Assembly (NCBI RefSeq): GCF_900156335.1
Contig: NZ_FTMZ01000028.1
Span: forward strand, 1 to 54,094
Length of the DNA: 54,094 bases
Direction: 5' to 3'
Source of the DNA: Sphaerotilus natans
Lineage (GTDB): Bacteria; Pseudomonadota; Gammaproteobacteria; Burkholderiales; Burkholderiaceae_C
Made by a program: the position numbers and the translations under genes. Shown one piece after another: positions 24,772-33,228 of this stretch; the first letter of the stretch is position 1, and each line of letters begins with the position of its first letter. The notes under the pieces are model-generated. The model was given only the letters and a program-made list of their open reading frames with translations, was not told the origin of the DNA and made no database searches.

Positions 24772-26085
24772 ATGAACGCTTCCCTCAACCCGCGCACCCT
24801 GCTGCGCGAGATGTTCGACGCAGCCGTGGCCGCCGCCCAGCCGGCGCGGTGCGTGCCGCCCCATCTGGCCGACCTGCTCGCCGCCCCGCCGCGCGGCCGG
24901 CTGATCGTTCTGGGGGCCGGCAAGGCGTCGGCCGCGATGGCACAGGCGGTCGAGGCCCACTGGCCGGGGCCGCTCTCCGGCCTGGTCGTCACCCGGCATG
25001 GCCACGCGGTGCCGTGCCGGCACATCGAGATCGTCGAGGCTGCGCACCCGGTGCCCGATGCGGCCGGCGAGGTCGCCGCACGGCGCATGCTGGCGATGGT
25101 GCAGGGCCTGGGGCCCGAGGACCGGGTGCTGTGCCTGATCTCGGGCGGCGGCTCGGCGCTGCTGCCCTTGCCGCTGCACGGGCTCACGCTGGCCGACAAG
25201 CAGGCCATCCACCGCGCGCTGCTGGCCAGCGGCGCGACGATTGCCGAGATGAACTGCGTGCGCCGCCACCTCTCGGCGATCAAGGGCGGGCGGTTGGCCG
25301 CGGCCTGCGCGCCCGCCCAGGTGATCAACCTGGTGCTGTCGGACGTGCCGGGGGACGATCCCATCGACATCGCCTCCGGTCCGACCGTGGCCGATCCCAG
25401 CACCTGCGCCCAGGCGCTGGAGATCCTCGACCGCCATGCGATTGCGCTGCCCGCGCCGGTGCGCCGAATGCTGGAGTGCGGCGAGGCGGAGTCGCTCAAG
25501 CCCGGCGACCCGCGCCTGCCGCCGATCGAGACCCGCCTCGTGGCCACACCGCAGGCCGCGCTGGAGGCGGCCGCCGAGGTGGCCCGCCGCGCCGGCGTGG
25601 CGGTGCACCTGCTCGGCGACGCGATCGAGGGCGAGGCGCGCGAGCTCGGCCGGGTCCTGGCGGGCATCGCCCGCCAGGTGTCCCGGCGCGGCCAGCCCTT
25701 CGCTGCGCCCTGCGTGCTGCTGTCGGGCGGCGAGACCACGGTGACGCTGCGCGGCCCCGAAGCCCGCCAGGGCCGTGGCGGGCGCAATGTCGAGTTCCTG
25801 CTCGCCCTGGGCCTGGCGCTCGAAGGCGAGCCCGGCGTGCAGGCGCTGGCGGCCGACACCGACGGCATCGACGGCCGCGAGCCGGTCGCCGGAGCGTGGC
25901 TGACCCCCGACAGCCTGGCGCGTGCCCGCGCCCTGGGCCTGAATCCGCGGCGCTGCCTCGAGGCCCATGACGGCCACGGCTTCTTCGGCGCGCTGGGCGA
26001 CGGCGTCGTCACCGGCCCGACGCTGACCAATGTCAACGACTTCCGCGCGATCCTGATCGACGCGGATCGCCCCCAGGAGGGCTGA
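24772..26085 (+). CDS. ttuD: Glycerate 2-kinase (TtuD/MOFRL family, formerly hydroxypyruvate reductase)
   Basis: 437 residues. The N-terminal glycerate kinase domain has VLGAGKASAAMAQAVE and CLISGGGSALLPLP; SDVPGDDPIDIASGPT precedes the C-terminal MOFRL domain with LLSGGETTVTLRG and RNVEFLLALGLAL. This class phosphorylates D-glycerate at C2; the TtuD name comes from a historical hydroxypyruvate reductase assignment. It would convert glycerate made by tartrate dehydrogenase to 2-phosphoglycerate. Ten bases separate it from the transporter gene, and pyruvate kinase follows after 3 bases. Confidence 0.9.
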   Translation: MNASLNPRTLLREMFDAAVAAAQPARCVPPHLADLLAAPPRGRLIVLGAGKASAAMAQAVEAHWPGPLSGLVVTRHGHAVPCRHIEIVEAAHPVPDAAGEVAARRMLAMVQGLGPEDRVLCLISGGGSALLPLPLHGLTLADKQAIHRALLASGATIAEMNCVRRHLSAIKGGRLAAACAPAQVINLVLSDVPGDDPIDIASGPTVADPSTCAQALEILDRHAIALPAPVRRMLECGEAESLKPGDPRLPPIETRLVATPQAALEAAAEVARRAGVAVHLLGDAIEGEARELGRVLAGIARQVSRRGQPFAAPCVLLSGGETTVTLRGPEARQGRGGRNVEFLLALGLALEGEPGVQALAADTDGIDGREPVAGAWLTPDSLARARALGLNPRRCLEAHDGHGFFGALGDGVVTGPTLTNVNDFRAILIDADRPQEG

Positions 26086-26088
26086 ACG

Positions 26089-27531
26089 ATGATGACCCCG
26101 CCTTGCCATGCCAAGATCGTCGCCACGCTGGGTCCGTCCAGCGACGACCTGGCCACGATCACCGCGCTGGCCCAGGCCGGCGCCGATGTGTTCCGGCTGA
26201 ATTTCAGCCACGGCAGTCACGAGGACCACCGCCTGCGGCTGCAGCGCATCCGCGCCGCCGAGGTTGCGCTGGGCCGCCCGCTGGGCGTGCTGCTCGACCT
26301 GCAGGGCCCGAAGCTGCGCGTGGGCCGCTTTGCCGAGGGCGGCGCGGAGCTGGCCGACGGGGCGGCCTTCCGCCTCGATCTGGACACCGAACGCCTCGGC
26401 GACCGCCACCGCGTGGCGCTGCCGCACCCGGAGATCTTCGCCGCGCTGCAGTCCGGCATGGCGCTGCTGCTCGACGACGGCCGGCTGCGCCTGCAGGTGG
26501 AGCGGTGCGGCGCGGACTTCGCCGAGACGCGGGTGGTCTGCGGTGGCCGGCTCGGCGACCGCAAGGGCGTCAATGTGCCCGATGGGGTGCTGCCGATCTC
26601 GGCGCTCACCCCCAAGGACCTGGCGGATCTGGACTTCGGCCTCGGGCTGGGCGTGGACTGGATTGCGCTGTCCTTCGTGCAGCGGGCCGCCGATATCGAG
26701 GCGCTGCGGGCGCGGGTGGGCGCGCGCGCGGGCATCGTCGCCAAGCTGGAGAAGCCTGCGGCCATCGACGCGCTCGACGAGATCCTGGCCGTGACCGACG
26801 CGGTGATGGTCGCCCGCGGCGACCTGGGCGTGGAGCTGCCCGCCGAGCAGGTGCCCGCGATCCAGAAGCGCATCGTGCGGGCCTGCCGGCACCTGGGCAA
26901 GCCGGTGATCGTGGCCACGCAGATGCTGGAATCGATGGTCGCCGCACCGGTGCCCACCCGCGCCGAGGCCTCCGACGTGGCCACCGCGATCTACGACGGC
27001 GCCGACGCGGTGATGCTCTCGGCCGAGACCGCCTCGGGCCGCCATCCGGTGGCGGCGGTGGCGATGATGGACCGCCTCATCGCCTGCACCGAGGCCGATC
27101 CGCTGCACCGCGCCGCGCTCGAGGCCAGCCACACCGCACCGCGCCCGCTGACCGCCGACGCCATCGGCTGGGCGGCGCGCTCGGTGGCCGGTCTGCTCGA
27201 CGTGGGCGCGCTGGTGGCCTACACCCACTCCGGCGCCTCGGCGCTGCGCATGGCCCGCGAGCGCCCGCGTGCGCCCATCCTCGGCATGACGCCGTGTCAG
27301 GACACCGCGCGGCGGCTGACCCTGGCCTGGGGCGTGCAGCCGGTGTGGTGCCGCGACGTGCGCGATGTCGACGACATGACCGCCCTGGCGCTGGAGACCG
27401 CGGCGGCCCAGCCGGGCGCCCGCGGCGGCTGCAGCGTGGTCATCGCCGCCGGCATGCCCTTCGGCAGTCCTGGCTCCACCAACCTGCTGCGCATCGCGCA
27501 GCTGGGCGACCTCCCGGCCGATCCGGCCTGA
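26089..27531 (+). CDS. ttuE: Pyruvate kinase (TtuE-like)
   Basis: 480 residues, the normal bacterial length. KIVATLGPSSDD starts the barrel; LDLQGPKLRVG, the active-site block VAKLEKPAAIDALDEIL, VMVARGDLGVELP and the ATQMLESM segment are present, followed by a C-terminal regulatory-type domain. It converts phosphoenolpyruvate to pyruvate. As the last enzyme of the tartrate operon it matches TtuE of Agrobacterium vitis; a separate housekeeping pyruvate kinase is expected elsewhere. AGGAGG overlaps the end of ttuD. Confidence 0.92.
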   Translation: MMTPPCHAKIVATLGPSSDDLATITALAQAGADVFRLNFSHGSHEDHRLRLQRIRAAEVALGRPLGVLLDLQGPKLRVGRFAEGGAELADGAAFRLDLDTERLGDRHRVALPHPEIFAALQSGMALLLDDGRLRLQVERCGADFAETRVVCGGRLGDRKGVNVPDGVLPISALTPKDLADLDFGLGLGVDWIALSFVQRAADIEALRARVGARAGIVAKLEKPAAIDALDEILAVTDAVMVARGDLGVELPAEQVPAIQKRIVRACRHLGKPVIVATQMLESMVAAPVPTRAEASDVATAIYDGADAVMLSAETASGRHPVAAVAMMDRLIACTEADPLHRAALEASHTAPRPLTADAIGWAARSVAGLLDVGALVAYTHSGASALRMARERPRAPILGMTPCQDTARRLTLAWGVQPVWCRDVRDVDDMTALALETAAAQPGARGGCSVVIAAGMPFGSPGSTNLLRIAQLGDLPADPA

Positions 27532-27537
27532 CATCCA

Positions 27538-27555
27538 GCGCCCCGACGAGGGCGC
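27538..27555 (+). terminator. Stem-loop between pyruvate kinase and TctC-type gene
   Basis: GCGCCC (27538-27543) and GGGCGC (27550-27555) pair around CGACGA, eight bases after the pyruvate kinase stop. A second palindrome, CCTTTAAAGG (27561-27570), overlaps the ribosome site of the next gene. The stem may terminate partly or set differential expression of the binding protein; no long T-run is present. Confidence 0.4.
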
Positions 27556-27579
27556 CCCTTCCTTTAAAGGAGACAAATC

Positions 27580-28584
27580 ATGTCCACGAGCTCCCAAAAC
27601 CGCCGCCCGCTGCTGCGCGCGCTCTCCCTGCTCACCCTGCCGGCGGTGCTGCTGGCCGCACTGCCTGCCCCGGCGCTCGCCCAGGCCTGGCCGAGCAAGC
27701 CGGTCACGCTGATCGTGCCGTTCCCCGCCGGGGGCACCACCGACGTGCTGGCGCGTGCGCTGGGCGAGCGGCTCTCGCAGAGTCTGGGCCAGGCGGTGAT
27801 CGTCGAGAACAAGCCCGGCGCCGGCGCCACGCTGGGCGCCGATCTGGTGGCCAAGTCCAAGGCGGACGGACACACGCTGCTGATGGGCGCGGTGCACCAC
27901 ACCATCGCGCCGGCCGTCTACCGCCGCCTGCCCTACGACCTGCAGAAGGACTTCGCGCCGCTGAGCACCGTGGCGATGGTGCCCAACGTGCTGGTGGTCA
28001 ATGCGGCGGCCACGCCGGCGCGTAGCGTCGCCGAGTTCGTCGCGCTGGCGAAGAAGGCCCAGCCCGGCTTCAGCTACGGCTCCAACGGCAACGGCACCGC
28101 GCAGCACCTGATCGGCACGCAGTTCGAGAACCTCACCGGCCTGGACCTGACGCATGTGCCCTACAAGGGCAGCGGCCCGCTGACCACCGACCTGCTCGGC
28201 GGCCAGATCCAGATGTCCTTCGACACCGTCACGCCGGTGCTGGCGCACATCCGCAGCGGCAAGCTGCGCGCGCTGGCGGTCACCACCGCACAGCGTTCGA
28301 GCGCGCTGCCGGACGTGCCGACGATGGAGGAGGCCGGACTGAAGGGCTTCGCGATCGGTACCTGGTTCGGCGTGCTGGCGCCGGTGGCCACGCCGAAGGA
28401 AATCACCACCCGGCTGTCGAGCGAGATCGTGAAGGTGATCCAGTCGGCCGATTTCCGCCGCCGCCTGGCCGAGATCGGCGCCGAACCGGTGGGCAACTCG
28501 CCCGAGCAGATGGCCGCGCAGATCCGTGCCGAGACTGACAAGTTTGCCGGCCTGGTCAAGGCCGCGAAGGTCACGATCGAGTGA
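27580..28584 (+). CDS. Tripartite tricarboxylate transporter (TctC/Bug family) binding protein
   Basis: 334 residues with a signal peptide (NRRPLLRALSLLTLPAVLLA core, cleavage near ALAQ). The Bug-family blocks are WPSKPVTLIVPFPAGGTTD, the IVENKPGAGATLGAD segment and HVPYKGSGP. Such periplasmic proteins bind small carboxylates. The matching TctA/TctB membrane subunits are absent, as is common in Burkholderiales. The position after the tartrate enzymes suggests a tartrate or related hydroxy acid ligand. AAAGGAG precedes the ATG by 7 bases. Confidence 0.92.
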   Translation: MSTSSQNRRPLLRALSLLTLPAVLLAALPAPALAQAWPSKPVTLIVPFPAGGTTDVLARALGERLSQSLGQAVIVENKPGAGATLGADLVAKSKADGHTLLMGAVHHTIAPAVYRRLPYDLQKDFAPLSTVAMVPNVLVVNAAATPARSVAEFVALAKKAQPGFSYGSNGNGTAQHLIGTQFENLTGLDLTHVPYKGSGPLTTDLLGGQIQMSFDTVTPVLAHIRSGKLRALAVTTAQRSSALPDVPTMEEAGLKGFAIGTWFGVLAPVATPKEITTRLSSEIVKVIQSADFRRRLAEIGAEPVGNSPEQMAAQIRAETDKFAGLVKAAKVTIE

Positions 28585-28602
28585 AGCGGGATCGATGACG
28601 CC

Positions 28603-28935
28603 TCACCAGGTGCTCGGCGGCGGCTCTTGGGGGAAGGCAGGCCGCTGAGCCCCCTGCTTCAAGCGCTTCATGAAATCGCGGAAGTGCGGCGCCAGCTCGG
28701 CGAACAGCGGGTGGCCGCGGTTCTCGAGCATGACCTCGCCGAAGAGCTTCAGACCGACGGCCAGCGCGGTGGCGGTGTCGGCATCGAAGTCGCCGCGGCC
28801 GCGCATGCGCTCGGTGATGGCCAGGATGTCGTCGTGGTTGCCGGCCTCGAACTGCAGCGGCGCAGCGTGGGTCGACGGGTTGCCGTGGGCGTCGGCCAGA
28901 TGCTCGACGGTGATGCGGTAGCGGTGCTGTTTCAT
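28603..28935 (-). CDS. DUF3861-type small protein
   Basis: 110 residues beginning KQHRYRITVEHL, then PLQFEAGNHDDILAI and LGLKLFGEVMLE-like segments. These match what I recall of the DUF3861 family, whose function is unknown. The protein is cytoplasmic, with no membrane segment. It follows a PadR-type regulator gene by 25 bases on the same strand and has AAGGA before its ATG, so the two are probably co-transcribed. Confidence 0.72.
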   Translation of the reverse strand: MKQHRYRITVEHLADAHGNPSTHAAPLQFEAGNHDDILAITERMRGRGDFDADTATALAVGLKLFGEVMLENRGHPLFAELAPHFRDFMKRLKQGAQRPAFPQEPPPSTW

Positions 28936-28960
28936 GGGTGTCCTTCCGTGCGTGCCGGGT

Positions 28961-29620
28961 TCAGAAGCGGCCGATCTCGACGGCCGCGCGGTCGATCGCC
29001 TCGGCGATCTGGCGCACGGTGGCTGCGTCGGGCGGCGTCTCGCCGTCGAAGCGCAGCCGCAGCGCGGTCTTCAGGTTCTCCATCGCACGCTGGATGTCGG
29101 GCACGCGCCGGGCGCGGACCTGGTCGCGGGCGTGCGCCAGCCGAGCCTCGATGCGCGCCAGCGCCTCGGCCTGCTCGGCCAGGTGGCCGCGGCCGGCCTC
29201 GGTCAGCGCGTACTGGCGCCGGCTGCCCTCGGCGGCGGCAGCCTCGGCCAGACCGAGGTCTTCCAGCATCGTCAGCAGCGGGTAGATGGTGCCGGGGCTC
29301 GGGCTGTAGTCGCCGCCGACCTGCTCGCCGATGGCCTTGATGACCTCGTAGCCGTGGCTGGGCTGGCGCGCCAGGATCTGCAGCACCAGCAGCTTCAGGT
29401 CGCCACCGTCGAACATGCGGCCGCGCCGGCCGCCATGACCACCGCGGCCGCCGCCATGGCCACCGAACTCCAGGTCGGCGCGGATCTCGGCGCGGTGCCT
29501 GTCGCAGTGATGGCCCGGGTGGTGGCCATGGTGCGCATCACGGTGAGCGCCGCGGCGGCCGTCGCAGGCCGGCGACGCGAAGGGGGAAGGAAAGTGAGGG
29601 GGGAAATGTCGGGGATGCAT
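28961..29620 (-). CDS. PadR family metalloregulator with His-rich N-terminus (YqjI-like)
   Basis: 219 residues. The first 65 residues are rich in His, Gly and Arg with a cluster HHGHHPGHHCDRH, followed by a PadR winged helix domain starting GGDLKLLVLQILARQPSHGYE and containing SPSPGTIYPLLTMLEDLGL. E. coli YqjI, a nickel-responsive PadR repressor, has the same layout of a metal-binding tail plus winged helix, and the C-terminal AIDRAAVEIGRF also fits it. A transition metal (Ni, Fe or Zn) is the likely signal. The usual YqjI partner, a ferric reductase gene, is not adjacent here. Confidence 0.82.
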   Translation of the reverse strand: MHPRHFPPHFPSPFASPACDGRRGAHRDAHHGHHPGHHCDRHRAEIRADLEFGGHGGGRGGHGGRRGRMFDGGDLKLLVLQILARQPSHGYEVIKAIGEQVGGDYSPSPGTIYPLLTMLEDLGLAEAAAAEGSRRQYALTEAGRGHLAEQAEALARIEARLAHARDQVRARRVPDIQRAMENLKTALRLRFDGETPPDAATVRQIAEAIDRAAVEIGRF

Positions 29621-29668
29621 GTCTTTCGGGAAGGATTCGAAGATCCAGAAGTCTGTTTCGATGGATCT

Positions 29669-29680
29669 AAGATATATCTT
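29669..29680. promoter_or_regulatory. Palindrome AAGATATATCTT, candidate PadR operator
   Basis: A perfect 12-base AT-rich palindrome about 50 bases upstream of the PadR-type gene, in a stretch markedly richer in A and T than its surroundings. TATATC-type palindromes near PadR genes commonly mediate autorepression. The assignment is by position. Confidence 0.5.
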
Positions 29681-29723
29681 GAAAAAATCTAGATCAACTG
29701 TCGTGCTGAATGTCCTGGAAGGC

Positions 29724-29798
29724 GCAAGGGCTGAATCTCGCCACGGCGAGAAAGTGCATGCGGCGCTCTCTCACCGCTGCGGGCGTTTCAGCCCTTGC
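29724..29798. repeat. Nested inverted repeats at the 3' end of the tyrosine recombinase
   Basis: GCAAGGGCTGAA (29724-29735) and TTCAGCCCTTGC (29787-29798) are perfect 12-base inverted repeats. Inside lies a second stem, TCTCGCC (29736-29742) with GGCGAGA (29745-29751). The right arm covers the recombinase stop codon. The structure could be a terminator or a folded recombination site. It lacks the GTT/AAC core of integron attC sites. Confidence 0.5.
29779..29798. repeat. Imperfect 20-base direct repeat flanking the recombinase, left copy
   Basis: GCGGGCGTTTCAGCCCTTGC resembles GCGGGCGATTCAAGTCCTTGC at 31775-31795, on the other side of the recombinase gene, with about three differences including one indel. 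The two copies bracket the gene almost exactly. They could be core-type sites or a chance match in GC-rich DNA. Confidence 0.35.
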
Positions 29799-31746
29799 CC
29801 CAGACCTTCTTCATCGCCTGCAGCCGCTGCCGCTGCTCGGTGGTGACATAGACCGTGGTGGTGGCCAGCGAGGCGTGGCCGAGGTTCTGCTGCGCGATCT
29901 CGATGGGCAGGCCGCGCGCGATGGTGTGGCTGGCGTGGCTGTGGCGCAGCCAGTGGGTGCTGGCACGCTCCAGGCGCAGCGCGCTGCGCTCGTCGCCCTG
30001 TGCGCGCCAGGCCGCGGCGGTGCGGATGAAATGCGCCTTGAGCTGGTCATAGAGCGTCGAGCCGGCGATGCCGCCGCGCGGGTTGGTGCCGGTGCGCTCG
30101 GCCAGATGCGCGGCCAGCCCCGGCGCGCGCTCGGCCAGATCGGTCGCGCGGCCGAGCAGGAAGACCTCGCGCTGCGCCGGATCCTGCAGGTCACCCGACA
30201 GCCCGCGCGAGACCAGATAGCCTGAGAGCTGGCGCACCACGTCCTCGGGCACCGGCACCTGGCGCACGCGCCGGCCCTTGCCGACGACGCGCAGCATCCA
30301 GCCCTGCTCGGGCAGGCCGTCGTCGCCCTCGGGCGGGAACTCCACCCATTCCAGATCGCCCGCGCGCGCCGCGACGATCTCCGACAGCCGCAGCCCGGTG
30401 GCGTAGAGCAGCCGCAGCGCCACCCGCAGCCGGTGGTGGGCCGAGCCGGGCGGGAGCTGATCGAGCTCGGCGTCCAGCCGGCGCCACTGCGCTGACGACA
30501 GGCTGCGCGCGGTCTGGATGCGTGGCGCGATCGAGCGCGGCACGCTCACCGCGCTCCACGGGTTGCCCATCAGGTAGTTCTGGTCGACCAGGAAGCCGTA
30601 GAGGTTCTTCAGCACCGTCAGCGCATGGCGCTGCGCCGAGGGCGACAGCGGCCCCTCGAAGGGCCGCCAGGCCGGCGACCAGCGCTCGCGGCTGCGCGGC
30701 GCGCACCAGCGCGAGGCCGGCTGCGGATCGGCCAGGAAGTCGCGGTAGGCCACGCAGTCCTCCTGCGTCATCGACGACAGCGCCCGGCCGCGCTGCACGA
30801 TCGCCCACAGCACGAAGCGCTCGGCCTCCTTGCGGTAGGCACGCTGGGTGTGCGAGCCCGGCGTCTTCGAGGCGATCCAGGCCTGCACCGCCGCCAGATC
30901 GTCCTCGGCGGCGAGCAGGCATTGCGCCTGCGGGCGGCGAAAGCGCCCGTCGCGGCCGTCCAGGCCGGCGGGCACGATCAGCCGCTCGATCGGCACGACC
31001 GCGGTGGCCGCGGCCACCAGCTCGCCGCGGGTCGACGGGTCCAGCGTGCGCCGAGGCAGGGCGGCTCGCTCGTCCAGGCGCAGGCCGGGGCTGTCGCCAT
31101 GCTCATGCAGCCAGTCGACCAGGCGCGCGGCCTTGATCGGTCCGACGGCACGCACCCCGCGCCACCAGCTCGGACCGAGCGCATTGATGCGATCGACCAG
31201 CTGTCCCAGCAGCAGCAGACCGGCAGCCTCCAGATGCCCGGCCAGCGCCGGCGCGAACCAGGCGCGCACCGCGTCCGCCGCCTGCGGCACCTGTGCGCCC
31301 TGCAGCTCCAGCCAGCGCAGCGCGTCGAGCTGGCGCCGCACCAGGCGCTGGCGGCGCTGCAGCCGCCGGCTGGCACGGCCGTGCGCGGCCTCGAAGGCGG
31401 CAATCTGCACCGCCTCGGGCTCGTCGTCCAGACCCTGTTCCTCGGCGAATTGCGCCAGCGACGGCAGCACCGGGTCAGGCTGGCCCAGCGTCTGCACATC
31501 GAGCTGCAGCAGCCGCGCAAGCTGGAATCGGTCGGTCTGCAGCGCGATGCGCACCAGCGCCTCGCGGATCCAGCGCAGGGTCGCGCGCACCACCCGCGCG
31601 TCGCCCGCCTCGCCCTCGATGGCCAGGTAGCGGCGCCAGCAGTCGCCATGGTCCAGACCCTGCACCACCGCGCGCATGAAGGCGAAATGGCCCAGGTGCA
31701 GGCGACGGGGAGACAGCGACTGGGACAGGGGAGGCAAGAGGCTCAT
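29788..31746 (-). CDS. Tyrosine recombinase/phage integrase with large N-terminal extension
   Basis: 652 residues. The C-terminal catalytic domain has the family residues Arg in YATGLRLSEIVAAR, His-x-x-Arg in HWLRHSHASH, the histidine in NLGHASLATT and the nucleophile tyrosine in TTVYVTTEQ. A SAM-like core-binding domain precedes it (SHTQRAYRKEAERFVLWAI). The first 300 residues form a helical N-terminal region of the type (DUF3701, as I recall) found with chromosomal integrases in Burkholderiales. The start at 31746 (MSLLPPLSQSL) avoids overlap with the divergent small gene. No phage or tRNA genes are nearby, so it may be a resident enzyme. Confidence 0.85.
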   Translation of the reverse strand: MSLLPPLSQSLSPRRLHLGHFAFMRAVVQGLDHGDCWRRYLAIEGEAGDARVVRATLRWIREALVRIALQTDRFQLARLLQLDVQTLGQPDPVLPSLAQFAEEQGLDDEPEAVQIAAFEAAHGRASRRLQRRQRLVRRQLDALRWLELQGAQVPQAADAVRAWFAPALAGHLEAAGLLLLGQLVDRINALGPSWWRGVRAVGPIKAARLVDWLHEHGDSPGLRLDERAALPRRTLDPSTRGELVAAATAVVPIERLIVPAGLDGRDGRFRRPQAQCLLAAEDDLAAVQAWIASKTPGSHTQRAYRKEAERFVLWAIVQRGRALSSMTQEDCVAYRDFLADPQPASRWCAPRSRERWSPAWRPFEGPLSPSAQRHALTVLKNLYGFLVDQNYLMGNPWSAVSVPRSIAPRIQTARSLSSAQWRRLDAELDQLPPGSAHHRLRVALRLLYATGLRLSEIVAARAGDLEWVEFPPEGDDGLPEQGWMLRVVGKGRRVRQVPVPEDVVRQLSGYLVSRGLSGDLQDPAQREVFLLGRATDLAERAPGLAAHLAERTGTNPRGGIAGSTLYDQLKAHFIRTAAAWRAQGDERSALRLERASTHWLRHSHASHTIARGLPIEIAQQNLGHASLATTTVYVTTEQRQRLQAMKKVWGKG

Positions 31747-31774
31747 GCCCGAATTGTCGGCAAAACCCGGGAAC

Positions 31775-31795
31775 GCGGGCGATTCAAGTCCTTGC
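31775..31795. repeat. Imperfect direct repeat flanking the recombinase, right copy
   Basis: GCGGGCGATTCAAGTCCTTGC lies about 30 bases upstream of the recombinase start and matches the copy at 29779-29798 apart from about three differences. See that entry for the interpretation. Confidence 0.35.
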
Positions 31796-31843
31796 AGGAG
31801 AGGTCGATACCCCTTGGGCCATCCACTCCAACGAAGACGCATC

Positions 31844-32065
31844 ATGGCCATTCCCGTCCCTCCGCCGTCCCACCCCTGCTGGCAGCGCATGGCCAGCGGC
31901 GGCATGAGCCGCCTGAAGACCACCCACCTGGGAACGCAGATGCTGGCCAAGCGGCTGGAGCGCAGCAGTGATCCGGTGCCGTCCAAGGCCGCCGAGATCC
32001 ATGCCTTCTTCGCCAAGTGGGAGCGGGTGCTGGCCGCCGAGCTGGCGCAGGTCACGACGATCTGA
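31844..32065 (+). CDS. Small uncharacterised protein
   Basis: 73 residues starting MAIPVPPPSHPCWQRMASG. The middle is basic (SRLKTTHLGTQMLAKRLERS) and the end is helical (AAEIHAFFAKWERVLAAELAQV). I do not recognise the family, but the codon usage is coding-like and the frame is compact. It is divergent from the recombinase and precedes the gene at 32118 by 52 bases. No signal peptide or membrane segment is present. An upstream in-frame start at 31676 would overlap the recombinase and is unlikely. Confidence 0.6.
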   Translation: MAIPVPPPSHPCWQRMASGGMSRLKTTHLGTQMLAKRLERSSDPVPSKAAEIHAFFAKWERVLAAELAQVTTI

Positions 32066-32117
32066 CGCCACGTCAAGCCACGCCGCACCGAACCGCATCT
32101 CTCCGAGGAATTTCGCG

Positions 32118-33104
32118 ATGAACGAACTGATTTCCGTTGCCGCCGCTGCCGAGCTGATCCGCAACGGCACCGCCCTGAGCATCGCCGGCACCGCCGGCGC
32201 GCTGCGCGCGCTGCCGGCCGGCGCCTGGATCGGCGGCACGATCCCCTATTTCATGGTCTCCGGCGGCGGCGTGGTCGTCGGCGACGACCGCGTCTTCGTC
32301 ACCGACCTGTCCAAGGTGGGTGCCGAGGTCCGACTCGCCTGCTACGGCCCCGACGAGCTGGCCCGCATCACCGCCGAGGCCTTCGACAACGGCTTCTCGC
32401 TGACCATCATCCCGGCCGGCGGCCAGGCCCACGGCCGCTTCGCCCGCGAGGCCACCGACTCGGCCGACGCCTTCCTCAAGCCGACGGTGGGCTGGATCTC
32501 CGGCATCCACCTCGACGACATGGGCCGCGCGCGCGCGCTGGTCTTCGACGGCCGCAGCGGCCGCGAGGTCGAGGACGGCGCGGTCGTCGCCCACATCCGC
32601 CTGCCCGACGACAAGCTCGCCTCGGTCGAGATCGTCAACATCTTCGAGCAGGACGACGGCGACGTGCTGCGCTTCGACCAGGTCGGCTTCGAGGCGACCG
32701 AATGCACCGTCAACGGCGAGCGCGTCAACCTGGCCCAATACCTGGCCAAGCGCGGCGCCACCGACGGCCGCCTGCCGCTGGTGGGCGACTACGCGGGCGC
32801 CTGCATCAACGTCTCCTTCCAGTCGATCGACGTCGACAAGGGCCAGGTGGCGTTCTACGCCCCGGTCTTCACCGGCATCGACTACCGCCTGGCGCGCCCG
32901 GTCGGCGACTACACGGCCGAGTTCCGCCGCCGCCTGGCCGAGTACGACGCCACCGGCGCGGTGTTCTCGTGCAACTGCATCCTGAACTTCCTGTTCGGCG
33001 AGCTCGAGGGCAAGGCGATCGGCGGCGTCGAGGGGCCGGTGACCTTCGGCGAGATCGCCTACCAGCTGCTGAACCAGACCATGGTGGTGGTGCGGGTGCA
33101 GTGA
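32118..33104 (+). CDS. Uncharacterised cytoplasmic protein (possibly DUF6976)
   Basis: 328 residues from the ATG after GAGGAATTTCGCG. It begins MNELISVAAAAELIRNGTAL, has IGGTIPYFMVSGGGVVV near residue 40, and ends with CNCILNFLFGELEGKAIGG followed by GPVTFGEIAYQLLNQ. The last part recalls the C-terminal block of FIST sensory proteins (a Cys-containing stretch and a gly/glu block), and I have a weak memory of a DUF6976 family with this opening. No catalytic motif is clear. It precedes an iron-type alcohol dehydrogenase gene by 124 bases. Function unknown. Confidence 0.7.
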   Translation: MNELISVAAAAELIRNGTALSIAGTAGALRALPAGAWIGGTIPYFMVSGGGVVVGDDRVFVTDLSKVGAEVRLACYGPDELARITAEAFDNGFSLTIIPAGGQAHGRFAREATDSADAFLKPTVGWISGIHLDDMGRARALVFDGRSGREVEDGAVVAHIRLPDDKLASVEIVNIFEQDDGDVLRFDQVGFEATECTVNGERVNLAQYLAKRGATDGRLPLVGDYAGACINVSFQSIDVDKGQVAFYAPVFTGIDYRLARPVGDYTAEFRRRLAEYDATGAVFSCNCILNFLFGELEGKAIGGVEGPVTFGEIAYQLLNQTMVVVRVQ

Positions 33105-33228
33105 TGCCCCCCGGTCCGGACGCGTCCTCGCCTCCGGATCTACCCGCGGCCTGTCGCGCAGGTGACGGCCGCACCCGGCCGGCTCCGAACAATCGGCCCT
33201 CGTCGCACATGACCAGGGAGAAACGCCG

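Noticed and set aside
24526-28248. A 1240-codon minus-strand open frame opposite the tartrate genes
   Set aside because: Composition is artefactual and the plus strand carries recognisable DctA, glycerate kinase, pyruvate kinase and TctC proteins.
29724-29798. Integron attC site at the recombinase 3' end
   Set aside because: The inverted repeats lack the GTTRRRY and RYYYAAC core sites, and the enzyme is not an IntI-type integrase as far as the motifs show.
29788-31746. Prophage or genomic island anchored by the recombinase
   Set aside because: No phage structural genes, tRNA gene or other mobility genes are nearby; the flanking genes look chromosomal.
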